16,041 nucleotides of DNA from Verrucomicrobiota bacterium (lineage in GTDB: Bacteria > Verrucomicrobiota > Verrucomicrobiia > Opitutales > Opitutaceae). Within the stretch, counting starts at the first letter, position 1. The number at the start of each line of letters is the position of its first letter. The DNA lies in the NCBI GenBank assembly GCA_023446735.1, contig JAEXPQ010000338.1:1-16041 (forward strand), written 5' to 3'. This document shows, piece after piece, positions 1 to 7,502 of the stretch. Under the pieces are notes generated by a model. It ran no database searches. It had not been told where the DNA came from and saw nothing but the letters and a program-made list of their open reading frames with translations. The position numbers were made by a program, and so were the translations under genes.

Positions 1-65
1 TGCGGGGGGCGCCGGAACGGTCCGCCGCCGAGCGGCGACCCTACCGCAGGCGTGGTTCGATCAAG

Positions 66-102
66 AAAAAACCGGCACGCGGAGGGTTGCTCCGGGTGCC
101 GG
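66..102 (-). terminator. Intrinsic terminator of the GH27 alpha-galactosidase gene
   Basis: Read on the minus strand, a hairpin with arms 90-102 and 72-84 pairs at 12 of 13 positions around a 5-nt loop (85-89). It is followed directly by six T residues (complement of A66-71). It lies about 22 nt beyond the alpha-galactosidase stop codon, as expected for a factor-independent terminator. The remaining bases 1-65 at the window edge hold nothing I can assign. Confidence 0.85.
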
Positions 103-124
103 CCGAAGATTACCGGGGGGACGG

Positions 125-1339
125 CTACTTCTTGAGAGGCTTCAGGCGGAGCAGGGCGACATCGTGCGCCTCGAGACGCTTGGTGAAGGGCTTGTCGGTC
201 AGGCCGGCATCCTTCTTCTCCCAGAGATCGCGGACGGCGCACTTGCCGCCGAGGAACCACATGTGGTGGAAGTCGACGGAGAGCTCGGCGGCGGTGTCGC
301 CGGTGTTGAGCAGGGCGAGGGCCCAGTCGCCGTTGGCGAGCTCGCGCACCCAGATCTCGCGGCCGGGTTCGACGCGGAAGGGCCAGGCGGCCTTGCCGAG
401 CGGATCCTGGTCGATGGCGAGGACCTCCTTGTCGGTCATCACGGCGAGGATCTCGGGGGACATGTGGCGGACGTCGTTGCCGGCCATGAGGGGCGCGGCG
501 AGCATGCACCACATGGAGAAATGGCCGCGGGACTCGCCGAAGGTCAGGCCCTCGTTGCCGACCTCGAGCATGTCGGGGTCGTTCCAGTGGCCCGGGCCGC
601 CGTACTGGCCGAGGCCGTTGCCCTGGCCGTCGTTGGGCTGCACGAGGGTGCGCTGCAGGTCGAGGATGACTTTCCAGCCGCGCTCCCAGCGCTGCACGCA
701 GTCGTAGCAGTCGGTGATGTCGCCGGTGGTGCGCCAGAGGTGGCCGACATCCTTGGCCCATTCCCACGGCTTGCTGCCGCCCCATTCGCAGATGCTGAAC
801 ACGACCGGCCGGCCGGCGGCGTAGAGCGCGTCGCGCATCGTGGTGTAGGCCTCCTTGGGGTTGCGCGTGTCGGTGAAGCACCAGTCGTACTTGAGGTAGT
901 CGACGCCCCAGGACGCGAAGAGGCGGGCGTCCTGGTACTCGTGGCCCTGGGATCCGGGATAGCCGCCGCAGGTCTTGGTGCCCGCGCAGCCGTAGATGCC
1001 GAACTTGAAGCCGCGCTCGTGCAGGTAGTCGCCGAGGGCCTTCATGCCGGAGGGGAACTTCTCCGGGTCGGGCACGAGGTTGCCGTTGGCGTCGCGTTGC
1101 TTGAGCGCCCAGCAGTCGTCGAGCACGATGTAGTTGTAGCCGGCGTCGCGCATGCCGTTCTTCACCATGGTGTCGGCGGTCTGCATGATGAGCACCTCGT
1201 TGATATCCTTGGCGAAGGTGTTCCAGGTGTTGAAACCCATCGGAGGCGTGAGGGCGAGGCCCTCGAACTTCTGGGCGAGCGCCGGCAACGCGGGCAGCGC
1301 GGCGGCGAGGAGGAGGCTGAGGAGTTTCTTCATGCTCAT
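125..1339 (-). CDS. Secreted alpha-galactosidase, glycoside hydrolase family 27
   Basis: This enzyme should hydrolyse terminal alpha-1,6-linked galactose from oligo- or polysaccharides outside the cytoplasm. The 404-residue product has a type I signal peptide (KK, then a Leu/Ala-rich core, cleavage likely after ALA at about residue 22). GH27 landmarks are in order: PPMGFNTWN, LDDCW, a GIYG-C...KTC-GYPGS-G segment, YLKYDWC with the predicted nucleophile Asp152, and WRTTGDI with the predicted acid/base Asp207. GGPGHWNDPDMLEVGN and a short beta-rich C-terminal domain follow. I chose the start giving MSMKK because it places the signal peptide at the N terminus; a second Met lies two codons later, and the reading frame is open to 1453. 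No good Shine-Dalgarno site is visible. The gene diverges from the AraC regulator and ends at a strong terminator, so it is probably monocistronic. The family assignment is secure; some GH27 members act on beta-L-arabinopyranosides instead. Confidence 0.95.
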   Translation of the reverse strand: MSMKKLLSLLLAAALPALPALAQKFEGLALTPPMGFNTWNTFAKDINEVLIMQTADTMVKNGMRDAGYNYIVLDDCWALKQRDANGNLVPDPEKFPSGMKALGDYLHERGFKFGIYGCAGTKTCGGYPGSQGHEYQDARLFASWGVDYLKYDWCFTDTRNPKEAYTTMRDALYAAGRPVVFSICEWGGSKPWEWAKDVGHLWRTTGDITDCYDCVQRWERGWKVILDLQRTLVQPNDGQGNGLGQYGGPGHWNDPDMLEVGNEGLTFGESRGHFSMWCMLAAPLMAGNDVRHMSPEILAVMTDKEVLAIDQDPLGKAAWPFRVEPGREIWVRELANGDWALALLNTGDTAAELSVDFHHMWFLGGKCAVRDLWEKKDAGLTDKPFTKRLEAHDVALLRLKPLKK

Positions 1340-1470
1340 GGCGTTCGGGATTCCGGGGGACGGCGAAAAGTGATGATCCGCCGGGAAAGGTGACCGACTC
1401 TGCAGTGGAACTCCGGCCGCGGCGAGGGTCGAAGATTGATCAACGACGTGCAAAATGTGATCTGGAGGGC
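1340..1470. promoter_or_regulatory. Divergent promoter region between the alpha-galactosidase and AraC genes
   Basis: These 131 bases separate two divergent start codons and should carry both promoters and the regulator's binding site. The only AT-richer part is about 1430-1460. It contains the palindrome TTGATCAA (1436-1443) and a GTGCAAAA stretch (1448-1455). I could not identify convincing -35/-10 pairs on either strand, so only the location is supported, not individual elements. Confidence 0.4.
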
Positions 1471-2274
1471 ATGCCTCCCGCGCTCCGCACCGCTGCCGAT
1501 CCCTTCGCCGTCGTCAACGGCGCCGCCGAGGAGGTGCGCCGCGACACCTCCTACCGCTGGGACAACGCCACCCGCGGCGATCCCGACCAGCTCGTGCTCC
1601 AGCGCACGATGGCCGGAGCGGGCTTCTTCCGCGACGCCCGCGGCGCGCAGCCGGTGCCGGCGCAACACGCGATGCTCTTCACCCAGCGTGAGCCCACGAG
1701 TTACGGCTACCCCGAAGGCGCGACCGAGCCGTACCGGTTGCGGTTCCTCGCGTTCTCGCCCACGGGCGTGCGCCTGCTTTTCGACCGCATCCGCGCCGAC
1801 TTCGGCTCGGTGGTCCGGCTGCCGGAGGAGTCGGAGGCGGCGGCGTTGTTCGACGAGCTCTACGAGGGTGTGCGGGGACGGCGGTTACGGGATCGGTTCC
1901 ACGAGTCGGAGCTGATCTACCGGCTGCTGATCGCGCTCTACCGCGAACAGGTGCGGGGCGCGCGCGACCGCGACCCGGTGGAGTTCGGGCTGCACTACCT
2001 GCGGAGCCATTTCCGCTCCCCGATCAACCTCAAGGGCGTGGCGGCGAAATGCGGCATCACGCGCGAGCATTTCATCCGCGAGTTCCGCGCCCGCTACCGA
2101 GAGGCGCCGGGGGCGATGCTGCGGCGCCTGCGGCTGGAGCACGCGGATACGATGCTCGCGGCGACCGAACTCGGGGTGGCGGAGATCGCGCGGGCGAGCG
2201 GCTTCGCCAGCGCCAACACCTTCGGTCGCGCCTACCGGGCGCGGTTCGGCCGCAGCCCGGCGGAGCGGCGGTGA
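1471..2274 (+). CDS. AraC-family transcriptional regulator
   Basis: This is a DNA-binding regulator, probably a sugar-responsive activator of the two flanking glycosidase genes. The C-terminal 93 residues (about 175-267) form a typical AraC double helix-turn-helix: INLKGVAAKCGITREHFIREF for the first helix pair and GVAEIARASGFASANTFGRAY followed by FGRSP for the second. The N-terminal 170 residues look like a cupin-type sensing domain, but no ligand can be deduced. The ATG start at 1471 has GGAG at 1464-1467, only three bases away. An in-frame GTG at 1390 would add 27 residues of Arg-rich sequence that look non-coding, so I prefer 1471. The gene is divergent from the GH27 gene and lies about 100 nt upstream of the co-directional GH5-like gene. 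AraC regulators beside glycosidases are common local controllers, so the role is inferred from family and position. Confidence 0.9.
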   Translation: MPPALRTAADPFAVVNGAAEEVRRDTSYRWDNATRGDPDQLVLQRTMAGAGFFRDARGAQPVPAQHAMLFTQREPTSYGYPEGATEPYRLRFLAFSPTGVRLLFDRIRADFGSVVRLPEESEAAALFDELYEGVRGRRLRDRFHESELIYRLLIALYREQVRGARDRDPVEFGLHYLRSHFRSPINLKGVAAKCGITREHFIREFRARYREAPGAMLRRLRLEHADTMLAATELGVAEIARASGFASANTFGRAYRARFGRSPAERR

Positions 2275-2375
2275 TCCCGGGTCGCGCGCCGCGGCCGGTC
2301 GCACGGCTCGCCGAGTTGATGAATTGTCGCACTTCCCGCTTGGGTCGGGCGGGAGAGCGGCCGAACAGTGGCGGC

Positions 2376-4364
2376 ATGATCCCCTCGGTTCCGTTGTTCG
2401 CCGTCACCGCCGCGACTTGGTTCGGTCCGGCCCAAGCCTCCTTCACCGCCCCGGTCGAGGGCAGCGCCTACGATTTCCGTAGCAACGACGTGCGTGTCGT
2501 CTTCACCGCGGCCGACGGTCGCCGCGAGGAGCGGCTGGCCTACTACGATGGCGGGAGCTGGCGGGCGTGGCTCGCGGCGGAGCGGCCGGGCTCGTATCGG
2601 GCGGAGCTGGTGCGCAACGGCGCGCCGGCGGGCCTGCCCGCGCAGGAGGTGGTGCTGCCGGAGTCGGCGCGCCTGACCGACGGCTTTGTGCGGGTTGCGG
2701 GCGAGCGCTTCGTGCTGGATTCGGGCCGGCCGTTCTTCCCGCTCGGGCACAACCTCGGCTGGCATTATCCCGATCAACCCGGGATCCCGGAGCAGTTGCG
2801 CGCGATGGGCGCGGCGCGGATGAACTGGTCGCGCGTCTGGGCCTGCGCGTGGGACGGCAAGAACCCCTTCTTCGTGCGCGGGCAGCCGTATCCGAGCGCC
2901 GGGGAGATGATGCCGGAGGTTTTCTCCCGGTGGGATGCGATCCTCGCGGCGGCCGAGGCGGCGGGCGTGCGTATCCAGCTCGTGCTCTTCCATCATGGGC
3001 TCGTGAGCACCCGCAACGACTCGAACTGGGCGGAGCACCCGTGGAACCGGGCCAACGGCGGGTTCCTCGACCGGCCGCAGCAGTTCTTCACCGACGCGAC
3101 CGCGAAGGAGTACCAGAAGCGCTGGCTGCGCCACGCGGTCGCGCGCTGGGGCCACTCGCCCGCGGTGATGCCGTGGGAGCTGTTCAACGAGGTGGAGTGG
3201 GTCGACACCGCCCAGATCGACCGGGACTGGCCGACCATCGTGGGCTGGCACGCGGAGATGGCGGCGTTCATCCGCGAACTCGATCCCTACCGGCACCTCG
3301 TGACGACCAGCGCCGCGCGCGAGCACCCCGAGCTCTACCGCGCGATGGATTTCTACCAGCCCCACACGTATCCGCGCAATGTGTTCGTCGGGATCGCGGG
3401 GGTGCGGCCGCACCCGGGAAAACCGTGGTTCTTCGGCGAGTTCGGTCGCGGTACCTGGGAGCACAACGCCGACGAGCATCTGACCGTACGCGACGGCCTC
3501 TGGGCGAGCCTGCTCTCGGGGCATGCCGGGGCGGCGCAGTACTGGTTCTGGGAACGGGTGGTGCAGCAGCGGCTGGAGCCGGAGTTCACCCGCGCGGCGC
3601 GTGCCCTGGAGCGGGCGCGTTTGCCCGAGCGACGGGAGGCGCGGCCGGTTGCGGTCGAAGTGCGGGGGGCGGCGCGTGCGCCGCTGGCGGTTTCGCCCGG
3701 GCAGGGGTGGGGGCGTACGGAGCGATTCCGCTTCGAGCTGCCGGGCGACGCCACCCCGGAGAAGCTGGTGGAGTGGGCGGCGTTTCTGAACGCGCACAAC
3801 GGTGTGAACGCGGCGAGCACGCGGGAGCCGCTCGAGTTCGGTTTCACGGCGCCTGCGCCGGGCGAGGTGGAGATCGTCTTCACGTCGCTCTCGGGCAAGG
3901 GCGCAGGGCTGCGCGTCTGGCTCGACGGGGCGGTGGTGTCCCAGGTCGCTTGGCCGGCGGCGGCCCAGGCGGTGGTCGCCCCGACCGGCGGCCACGCCCA
4001 CCAGCCCGCGCCGGCGTCGCTGCGGATTCCGGTGGCGGCCGGGCGGCGCGTATTGCGTCTCGAGAGCACCGGCCCGGATTGGGTGCAGCTCGAGCGCGTG
4101 GTTTTCCCGGGAATCGGCGAGGCGGTGCGGGCCCACGCCATCGCGAGCGAGGACTTCGCGCTGGTTCGGCTGACGGCCGATCCGGCCGCGCTCGGCACCA
4201 CCGTCGACCTGCGCGTGGCCGGCCTGCGCGACGGCGCCCAGCGGGTGTGGCAGCTAGATCTGGAGACGGGAGCGGAGACCGAGATGCAGGTGGAGTTGGT
4301 CGGCGGCACCTTGCGCGGGTTCGCCCTCGGGGCTGTCGACCAAGCCCTGGTGTTCAGCCGGTGA
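2376..4364 (+). CDS. Secreted GH5-like (clan GH-A) glycoside hydrolase with N-terminal DUF5060-like domain
   Basis: This is probably an extracytoplasmic retaining glycosidase or glycanase on a plant- or algal-type polysaccharide. The 662-residue product begins with a hydrophobic leader ending in GPAQA-S (about residue 21). A DUF5060-like beta domain (about 23-95, with the YYDGGSW and PGSYRAEL pattern) is followed by a TIM-barrel domain (about 105-395). The barrel contains FPLGHNLGWHY, MNWSRVW, WELFNEVEW with likely acid/base Glu272, and WFFGEFGRG with likely nucleophile Glu355. The last 260 residues are beta-rich and resemble accessory or carbohydrate-binding modules, but I cannot name them. 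The start is uncertain. ATG 2376 gives a compact leader without basic residues, whereas ATG 2319 adds 19 residues with several Arg; neither has a clear ribosome-binding site. An open frame back to 2049 overlaps the AraC gene and is not used. Co-orientation with the regulator suggests co-transcription or shared control. The subfamily and substrate are unknown. Confidence 0.87.
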   Translation: MIPSVPLFAVTAATWFGPAQASFTAPVEGSAYDFRSNDVRVVFTAADGRREERLAYYDGGSWRAWLAAERPGSYRAELVRNGAPAGLPAQEVVLPESARLTDGFVRVAGERFVLDSGRPFFPLGHNLGWHYPDQPGIPEQLRAMGAARMNWSRVWACAWDGKNPFFVRGQPYPSAGEMMPEVFSRWDAILAAAEAAGVRIQLVLFHHGLVSTRNDSNWAEHPWNRANGGFLDRPQQFFTDATAKEYQKRWLRHAVARWGHSPAVMPWELFNEVEWVDTAQIDRDWPTIVGWHAEMAAFIRELDPYRHLVTTSAAREHPELYRAMDFYQPHTYPRNVFVGIAGVRPHPGKPWFFGEFGRGTWEHNADEHLTVRDGLWASLLSGHAGAAQYWFWERVVQQRLEPEFTRAARALERARLPERREARPVAVEVRGAARAPLAVSPGQGWGRTERFRFELPGDATPEKLVEWAAFLNAHNGVNAASTREPLEFGFTAPAPGEVEIVFTSLSGKGAGLRVWLDGAVVSQVAWPAAAQAVVAPTGGHAHQPAPASLRIPVAAGRRVLRLESTGPDWVQLERVVFPGIGEAVRAHAIASEDFALVRLTADPAALGTTVDLRVAGLRDGAQRVWQLDLETGAETEMQVELVGGTLRGFALGAVDQALVFSR

Positions 4365-4410
4365 ACTCCGACGCCACCGGCGGTCACGGCGCCCGGCCGG
4401 AAGCGCGCAA

Positions 4411-4434
4411 ACTCGATCCGCCCCCGGATCGGGT
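4411..4434 (+). terminator. GC hairpin after the GH5-like gene, possible terminator
   Basis: The arms 4411-4420 and 4425-4434 form a 10-bp stem (core CGATCCG/CGGATCG, one G-T pair) closed by a CCCC loop, about 47 nt after the stop codon of the GH5-like gene. No T-tract follows, so termination is only suggested by position. A weaker 6-bp repeat, CCGGTG/CACCGG (4358-4363 and 4375-4380), straddles the stop codon itself. Confidence 0.4.
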
Positions 4435-4510
4435 CCTTGGGGCTTTCGCTGTCGCAAAGAAATGTTCCGGCTGGCGGACGCGGTTCTCGTGCCCGAACTT
4501 GGGTGGGTTC

Positions 4511-4538
4511 TTGGTGGCTTGGATAAGGTATTTATGAT
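4511..4538 (+). promoter_or_regulatory. Candidate promoter of the feo genes
   Basis: In an unusually AT-rich patch of this GC-rich window, TATGAT (4533-4538) matches five of six bases of a sigma70 -10 box. TTGGTG (4511-4516) is a poor -35 box sixteen bases upstream. It lies about 80 nt before the feoA start. The GAT...ATC ends of 4522-4539 give loose symmetry that could be part of an iron-regulator (Fur) site, but the match to the Fur consensus is weak. Confidence 0.35.
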
Positions 4539-4620
4539 CAACAAGAACGAGCCCAGCCCACCTTCCGCGGCATTTTCGCCCTTCCCGCGCGGCTGGCACG
4601 CGGGCGGCTAAAGAGGAGGC

Positions 4621-4938
4621 ATGTCTTGTAAGATTTCGTTTGAGAACGAGTCTCAGTCTGCCGATATACCACACGCCATGTCCACCAACCCGACCGCCGA
4701 TTGCCCGAAGACCCTCCCGCTGTGTCTGCTCGCGCCGGGTATGCAGGCGGAGATCTTCCGCTTGGGCGGCAAGGACGCCATCAACCATCGCCTCCGCGAG
4801 TTGGGTTTCTGCGAGGCGGCGCGGGTGAAGAAGATCTCGGGGCGCCACACGGTCATGTGCGAAGTGTGCGGCACGAAATTGGCCATCAGCGCGGAGCTCG
4901 CGCAGCTCATCCACGTGCAACCCGTGGCCGCGGCGTGA
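4621..4938 (+). CDS. feoA: FeoA, ferrous iron transport accessory protein
   Basis: FeoA is a small cytoplasmic SH3-like protein required for FeoB-dependent Fe(II) uptake. The family pattern is clear: LCLLAPGMQAEIFRLGG near the start, then NHRLRELGFCEAARVKKISG, and a final LAISAELAQLIHVQP strand. The core is about 80 residues, usual for FeoA. With the ATG at 4621 the product has 105 residues, including an extra N-terminal stretch of about 19 residues (rich in Ser, Glu and Asn). That start has AGGAGG (4614-4619) very close, only one base away. A second in-frame ATG at 4678 would give 86 residues, closer to the family length, but has no visible ribosome-binding site. The gene precedes feoB by 115 nt on the same strand. 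The core has three Cys, two of them in the pair MCEVCG. The gene identity is secure; the start is not. Confidence 0.92.
   Translation: MSCKISFENESQSADIPHAMSTNPTADCPKTLPLCLLAPGMQAEIFRLGGKDAINHRLRELGFCEAARVKKISGRHTVMCEVCGTKLAISAELAQLIHVQPVAAA
4641..4655. promoter_or_regulatory. Inverted repeat TGAGA-N5-TCTCA at the head of feoA, possible regulator site
   Basis: The 15-mer TGAGAACGAGTCTCA has perfect 5-bp arms separated by five bases. It lies between the two possible feoA start codons (4621 and 4678). The outer arms resemble the TGAGA/TCTCA ends seen in some Fur-type operators, which would suit a ferrous-iron operon. The centre does not match, and a 5+5 repeat can occur by chance. Confidence 0.25.
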
Positions 4939-4991
4939 CCGGCCGGTCTTGCGGAGTGTCCTAGATCCGGTTACGCCGTGCGGCCGCGCCG

Positions 4992-5009
4992 GGCGGAGTT
5001 GATTCCGCC
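4992..5009 (+). other. Small hairpin in the feoA-feoB intergenic region
   Basis: GGCGGA (4992-4997) and TCCGCC (5004-5009) form a 6-bp stem with loop GTTGAT, 45 bases before the feoB start. It could affect feoB translation or mRNA stability, or be incidental in GC-rich DNA. No other element is visible in 4939-5053. Confidence 0.25.
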
Positions 5010-5053
5010 GGGGGGCCTGCGAGAACGTTCCCGGCCGAGACCAATTCGCCCCG

Positions 5054-7138
5054 ATGTCCGCTTCCACCTTCGCCTTCGTCGGCAATCCGAACTGCGGCAA
5101 GACCACGCTCTTCAACGCGCTCACCGGTCTGCGGCAGAAGGTGGGCAACTACCCGGGCGTGACCGTCGAGAAGAAGGTGGGCGAGTGCTTTTCCCAGCAC
5201 GGCAAACGGATGCGGATCATCGACCTGCCGGGCGCGTACAGCCTGGCGGCGCGCTCGCCCGACGAGGCGGTGATGCGCGATGTGCTGCTCGGCCGCCGCG
5301 CCGACACGCCGCGGCCCGACCGTGTCGTCTGCATCGTCGACGCCGCCAATCTCGAACGGAATCTCTACTTCGCCTCGCAGATCCTCGACCTCGGGCTGCC
5401 GGTCATCGTCGTGCTCAACATGATGGACCACGCCGCCGCCGCCGGCCTGCGGATCGATGTGCCCGCGCTCTCGCGTCGGCTCGGCGTGCCGGTGATCCCG
5501 TGTCAGGCGAACTCGGGGACGGGGCTGCTTGAGCTGCGCGTGGCGATGAGCCGCGTCGACCTCGCGCCGGCGTCGCGGCCATTCTGGAAACTCCCCACCG
5601 AGCTCGAGGCGGCGACCAACGAACTGGTCGAGGTCTTGCGCCGCGCCGGCCGCAGCGCGGAGGCGACCTTGCGCGCCGAGGCGCTGCTGCTGCTCGGCGA
5701 CCGCGAGACGCTCGCTGCGGCGGGTCTGGTCTTCGCACCCGAGGCGTTGCCGGTGATCGAGCGTTGGGAGCGGCAGTGGCGTGCCGCCGGCTACGATTGG
5801 AAGGGCGCGCTGGTCGCAGCGCGCTACGGGGCGGCGCGCGCGGTGGTGCACGAGGTCGTGCATACGGCCAAGGTGCGTTCGGGACCGACGCTCACGGATC
5901 GCATCGACGCCGTGGTTGTGCACCCCGTGTGGGGCTGGGTCGCGCTGGCCGCGGTGCTCGCCGCGATGTTGCTCTCGATCTTCACGCTGGCCGAGTACCC
6001 GATGGGCTGGATCGACACCGCGGTGGCGTGGCTGGCGGACACGGTGCGCGGCGCGATGCCCGCGGGCGACCTGCGCGACCTGCTCGCCGACGGCATCATC
6101 GCCGGGGTGGGCGGGATCGTGGTGTTCCTGCCGCAGATCCTGATCCTCTTCTTCTTCATCGGGCTGTTGGAGCAAACCGGTTACATGGCGCGCGCGGCGT
6201 TCATGATGGACCGGGTGATGAGCCGGGTGGGGTTGGACGGGAAGTCGTTCATCCCGCTGCTCAGCTCGTACGCGTGCGCGATCCCGGGCATCATGGCCAC
6301 GCGCACGATCGAGTCGGCCCGCGACCGTTTGGCGACGATTCTGGTGGCGCCGCTGATGACATGTTCGGCGCGGCTGCCGGTGTACCTGTTGTTGATCGCG
6401 ACGATCGTGCCCGACGAACGCGTGCCGCTGCTGACGAAGATCGGCCTGATGTTCGCGCTCTTCGCGCTCGGCACGGGCGCGGCTTTCCTCTTCGCGCGGA
6501 TCTTCAAGGGCACGCTGCTGCGCGGCGAGCAGCCGATGATGATCCTGGAGCTGCCGAAGTACCACCTGCCGTCGCTGCGTTCGGTTGCGTTGCACATGCT
6601 GGAGCGCGCGTCGTTGTTCCTGCGCAAGGCCGGCACGGTTATCCTCGCGATCTCGATCGTGCTATGGGCGCTCACGACCTTCCCGCGCGTGCCCGAGGCG
6701 TCGCCGGCCGAGCAGGTCGCCCGGAGCTACGCGGGGCACCTCGGCCGGGCGATCGAGCCCGCGATCCAACCGCTCGGCTTTGATTGGCGGATCGGCGTGG
6801 GGCTGGTGACGTCGTTCGCCGCGCGCGAGGTGTTCGTGAGCTCGATGGCGGTGATCTTCAACGTCGACGAGAACCAGGAGGACGCCACGGTGCCGCTGCG
6901 GCAGGCGCTGCTCGACGCACGCTGGCCGGACGGGCGGCCGCTGTTCACGCCGCTCGTGTGCTTCACGCTGATGGTGTTCTACGTGTTCGCGCTGCAGTGT
7001 GTGAGCACGATCGCGATCGTGCGGCGCGAGACGGCGTCGTGGAGGTGGCCGCTGTTCCAGCTCGCCTACATGACGGTGACCGCGTGGCTCGCGTGTTTCG
7101 CCGTGCGGCAGCTCGGGCTGCTGCTCGGGTTCGCGTGA
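5054..7138 (+). CDS. feoB: FeoB, ferrous iron transporter with GTPase domain
   Basis: This is the inner-membrane Fe(II) permease, working with FeoA. The 694-residue protein has an N-terminal G domain: G1 GNPNCGKT (10-17), switch I Thr37 in NYPGVTVEKKVG, G3 DLPG (57-60), G4 NMMD (122-125) and a G5-like CQANSGTG. A GDI-type helical region of about 100 residues follows. The polytopic membrane part holds the two Gate repeats, including SSYACAIPGIMATRTI and the PLMTCSARLPVYLLLI segment, both typical of FeoB. The sequence ends at the last membrane helix (LGLLLGFA) without the extended C-terminal cytoplasmic tail of some homologues. The start is fixed by the G1 motif only nine residues in; no Shine-Dalgarno sequence is visible before it. 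No feoC follows. Its stop codon lies next to the tatA terminator, and tatA is transcribed toward it. Confidence 0.97.
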   Translation: MSASTFAFVGNPNCGKTTLFNALTGLRQKVGNYPGVTVEKKVGECFSQHGKRMRIIDLPGAYSLAARSPDEAVMRDVLLGRRADTPRPDRVVCIVDAANLERNLYFASQILDLGLPVIVVLNMMDHAAAAGLRIDVPALSRRLGVPVIPCQANSGTGLLELRVAMSRVDLAPASRPFWKLPTELEAATNELVEVLRRAGRSAEATLRAEALLLLGDRETLAAAGLVFAPEALPVIERWERQWRAAGYDWKGALVAARYGAARAVVHEVVHTAKVRSGPTLTDRIDAVVVHPVWGWVALAAVLAAMLLSIFTLAEYPMGWIDTAVAWLADTVRGAMPAGDLRDLLADGIIAGVGGIVVFLPQILILFFFIGLLEQTGYMARAAFMMDRVMSRVGLDGKSFIPLLSSYACAIPGIMATRTIESARDRLATILVAPLMTCSARLPVYLLLIATIVPDERVPLLTKIGLMFALFALGTGAAFLFARIFKGTLLRGEQPMMILELPKYHLPSLRSVALHMLERASLFLRKAGTVILAISIVLWALTTFPRVPEASPAEQVARSYAGHLGRAIEPAIQPLGFDWRIGVGLVTSFAAREVFVSSMAVIFNVDENQEDATVPLRQALLDARWPDGRPLFTPLVCFTLMVFYVFALQCVSTIAIVRRETASWRWPLFQLAYMTVTAWLACFAVRQLGLLLGFA

Positions 7139-7140
7139 AC

Positions 7141-7169
7141 AAAAAAACCGGCGACACGAGTCGCCGGTT
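7141..7169 (-). terminator. Intrinsic terminator of tatA, at the feoB/tatA convergence
   Basis: A perfect 10-bp stem, AACCGGCGAC (7146-7155) and GTCGCCGGTT (7160-7169), closes on the tetraloop ACGA. On the minus strand it is followed by seven T residues (complement of A7141-7147), the first two of these in the stem, so it terminates tatA transcription 34 nt after the tatA stop. On the plus strand it begins two bases after the feoB stop but lacks a T-tract there, so it may also act weakly on feo transcripts. Confidence 0.87.
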
Positions 7170-7202
7170 GCGGAGTGGCCCCGAGATCCGAGGGCGGAAC
7201 GG

Positions 7203-7466
7203 TCAGTTGTTGGCCGCGGGCGGGATGGTGTTCGAGGGCTTGGTCGGAGGCGGGGTCTTCGGCTGGTCCTCGATGGACTGGCGGATGTCGTTCTCGGCCT
7301 CCTTGGAGGCCTTCTTGAACTCGGAGAGGGATTTGCCGACGCCGCGGGCGAGGTCGGGCAGGCGCTTGGCGCCGAAGAGCAGCAGGACGACGACGAGGAT
7401 GATGATCAACTCGCCGGTCCCGAGACCGAAGATCGCGAGCGGGATGGAGGGCAGGTGACCGAACAT
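7203..7466 (-). CDS. tatA: TatA/TatE-type twin-arginine translocase subunit
   Basis: TatA forms the pore-like component that moves folded proteins across the inner membrane. The 87-residue product has a short N-terminal segment, one transmembrane helix (about residues 17-33, GELIIILVVVLLLFG), the hinge motif FGAKRLPDLARG, an amphipathic helix (VGKSLSEFKKASKEAENDI) and a polar Pro-rich tail (KTPPPTKPSN). Length and layout fit TatA/TatE; the short tail argues against TatB. It stands alone, with no tatB or tatC nearby. A strong terminator follows it. No clear Shine-Dalgarno is seen. The upstream LysR gene is co-directional, 95 nt away, with a hairpin between, so tatA probably has its own promoter. 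Confidence 0.93.
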   Translation of the reverse strand: MFGHLPSIPLAIFGLGTGELIIILVVVLLLFGAKRLPDLARGVGKSLSEFKKASKEAENDIRQSIEDQPKTPPPTKPSNTIPPAANN

Positions 7467-7502
7467 GTGCGCAAGCTACCCCGAGGGAGGGGTGAGTAAA
7501 GG

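Noticed and set aside
1436..1443. TTGATCAA palindrome as a specific AraC operator
   Set aside because: Only eight bases, contains a common GATC, and AraC proteins usually bind direct repeats; kept only as a note in the divergent region.
1390..1470. GTG start 27 codons upstream for the AraC gene
   Set aside because: The added residues look like translated promoter sequence, and the ATG at 1471 has a GGAG just upstream.
2232..4387. Long minus-strand open frames (634 and 344 codons) opposite the GH5-like gene
   Set aside because: They are Arg/Pro/His- or Ser/Thr-rich, lack recognisable motifs, and mirror the codon bias of the sense gene.
4384..5148. 254-codon minus-strand frame covering the feo leader and feoA
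   Set aside because: No motif and no ribosome-binding site; it runs antisense through feoA and the start of feoB.
4961..6595. 544-codon minus-strand open frame opposite feoB
   Set aside because: Arg/Gln/His-rich composition without domains; the sense strand encodes a clear FeoB.
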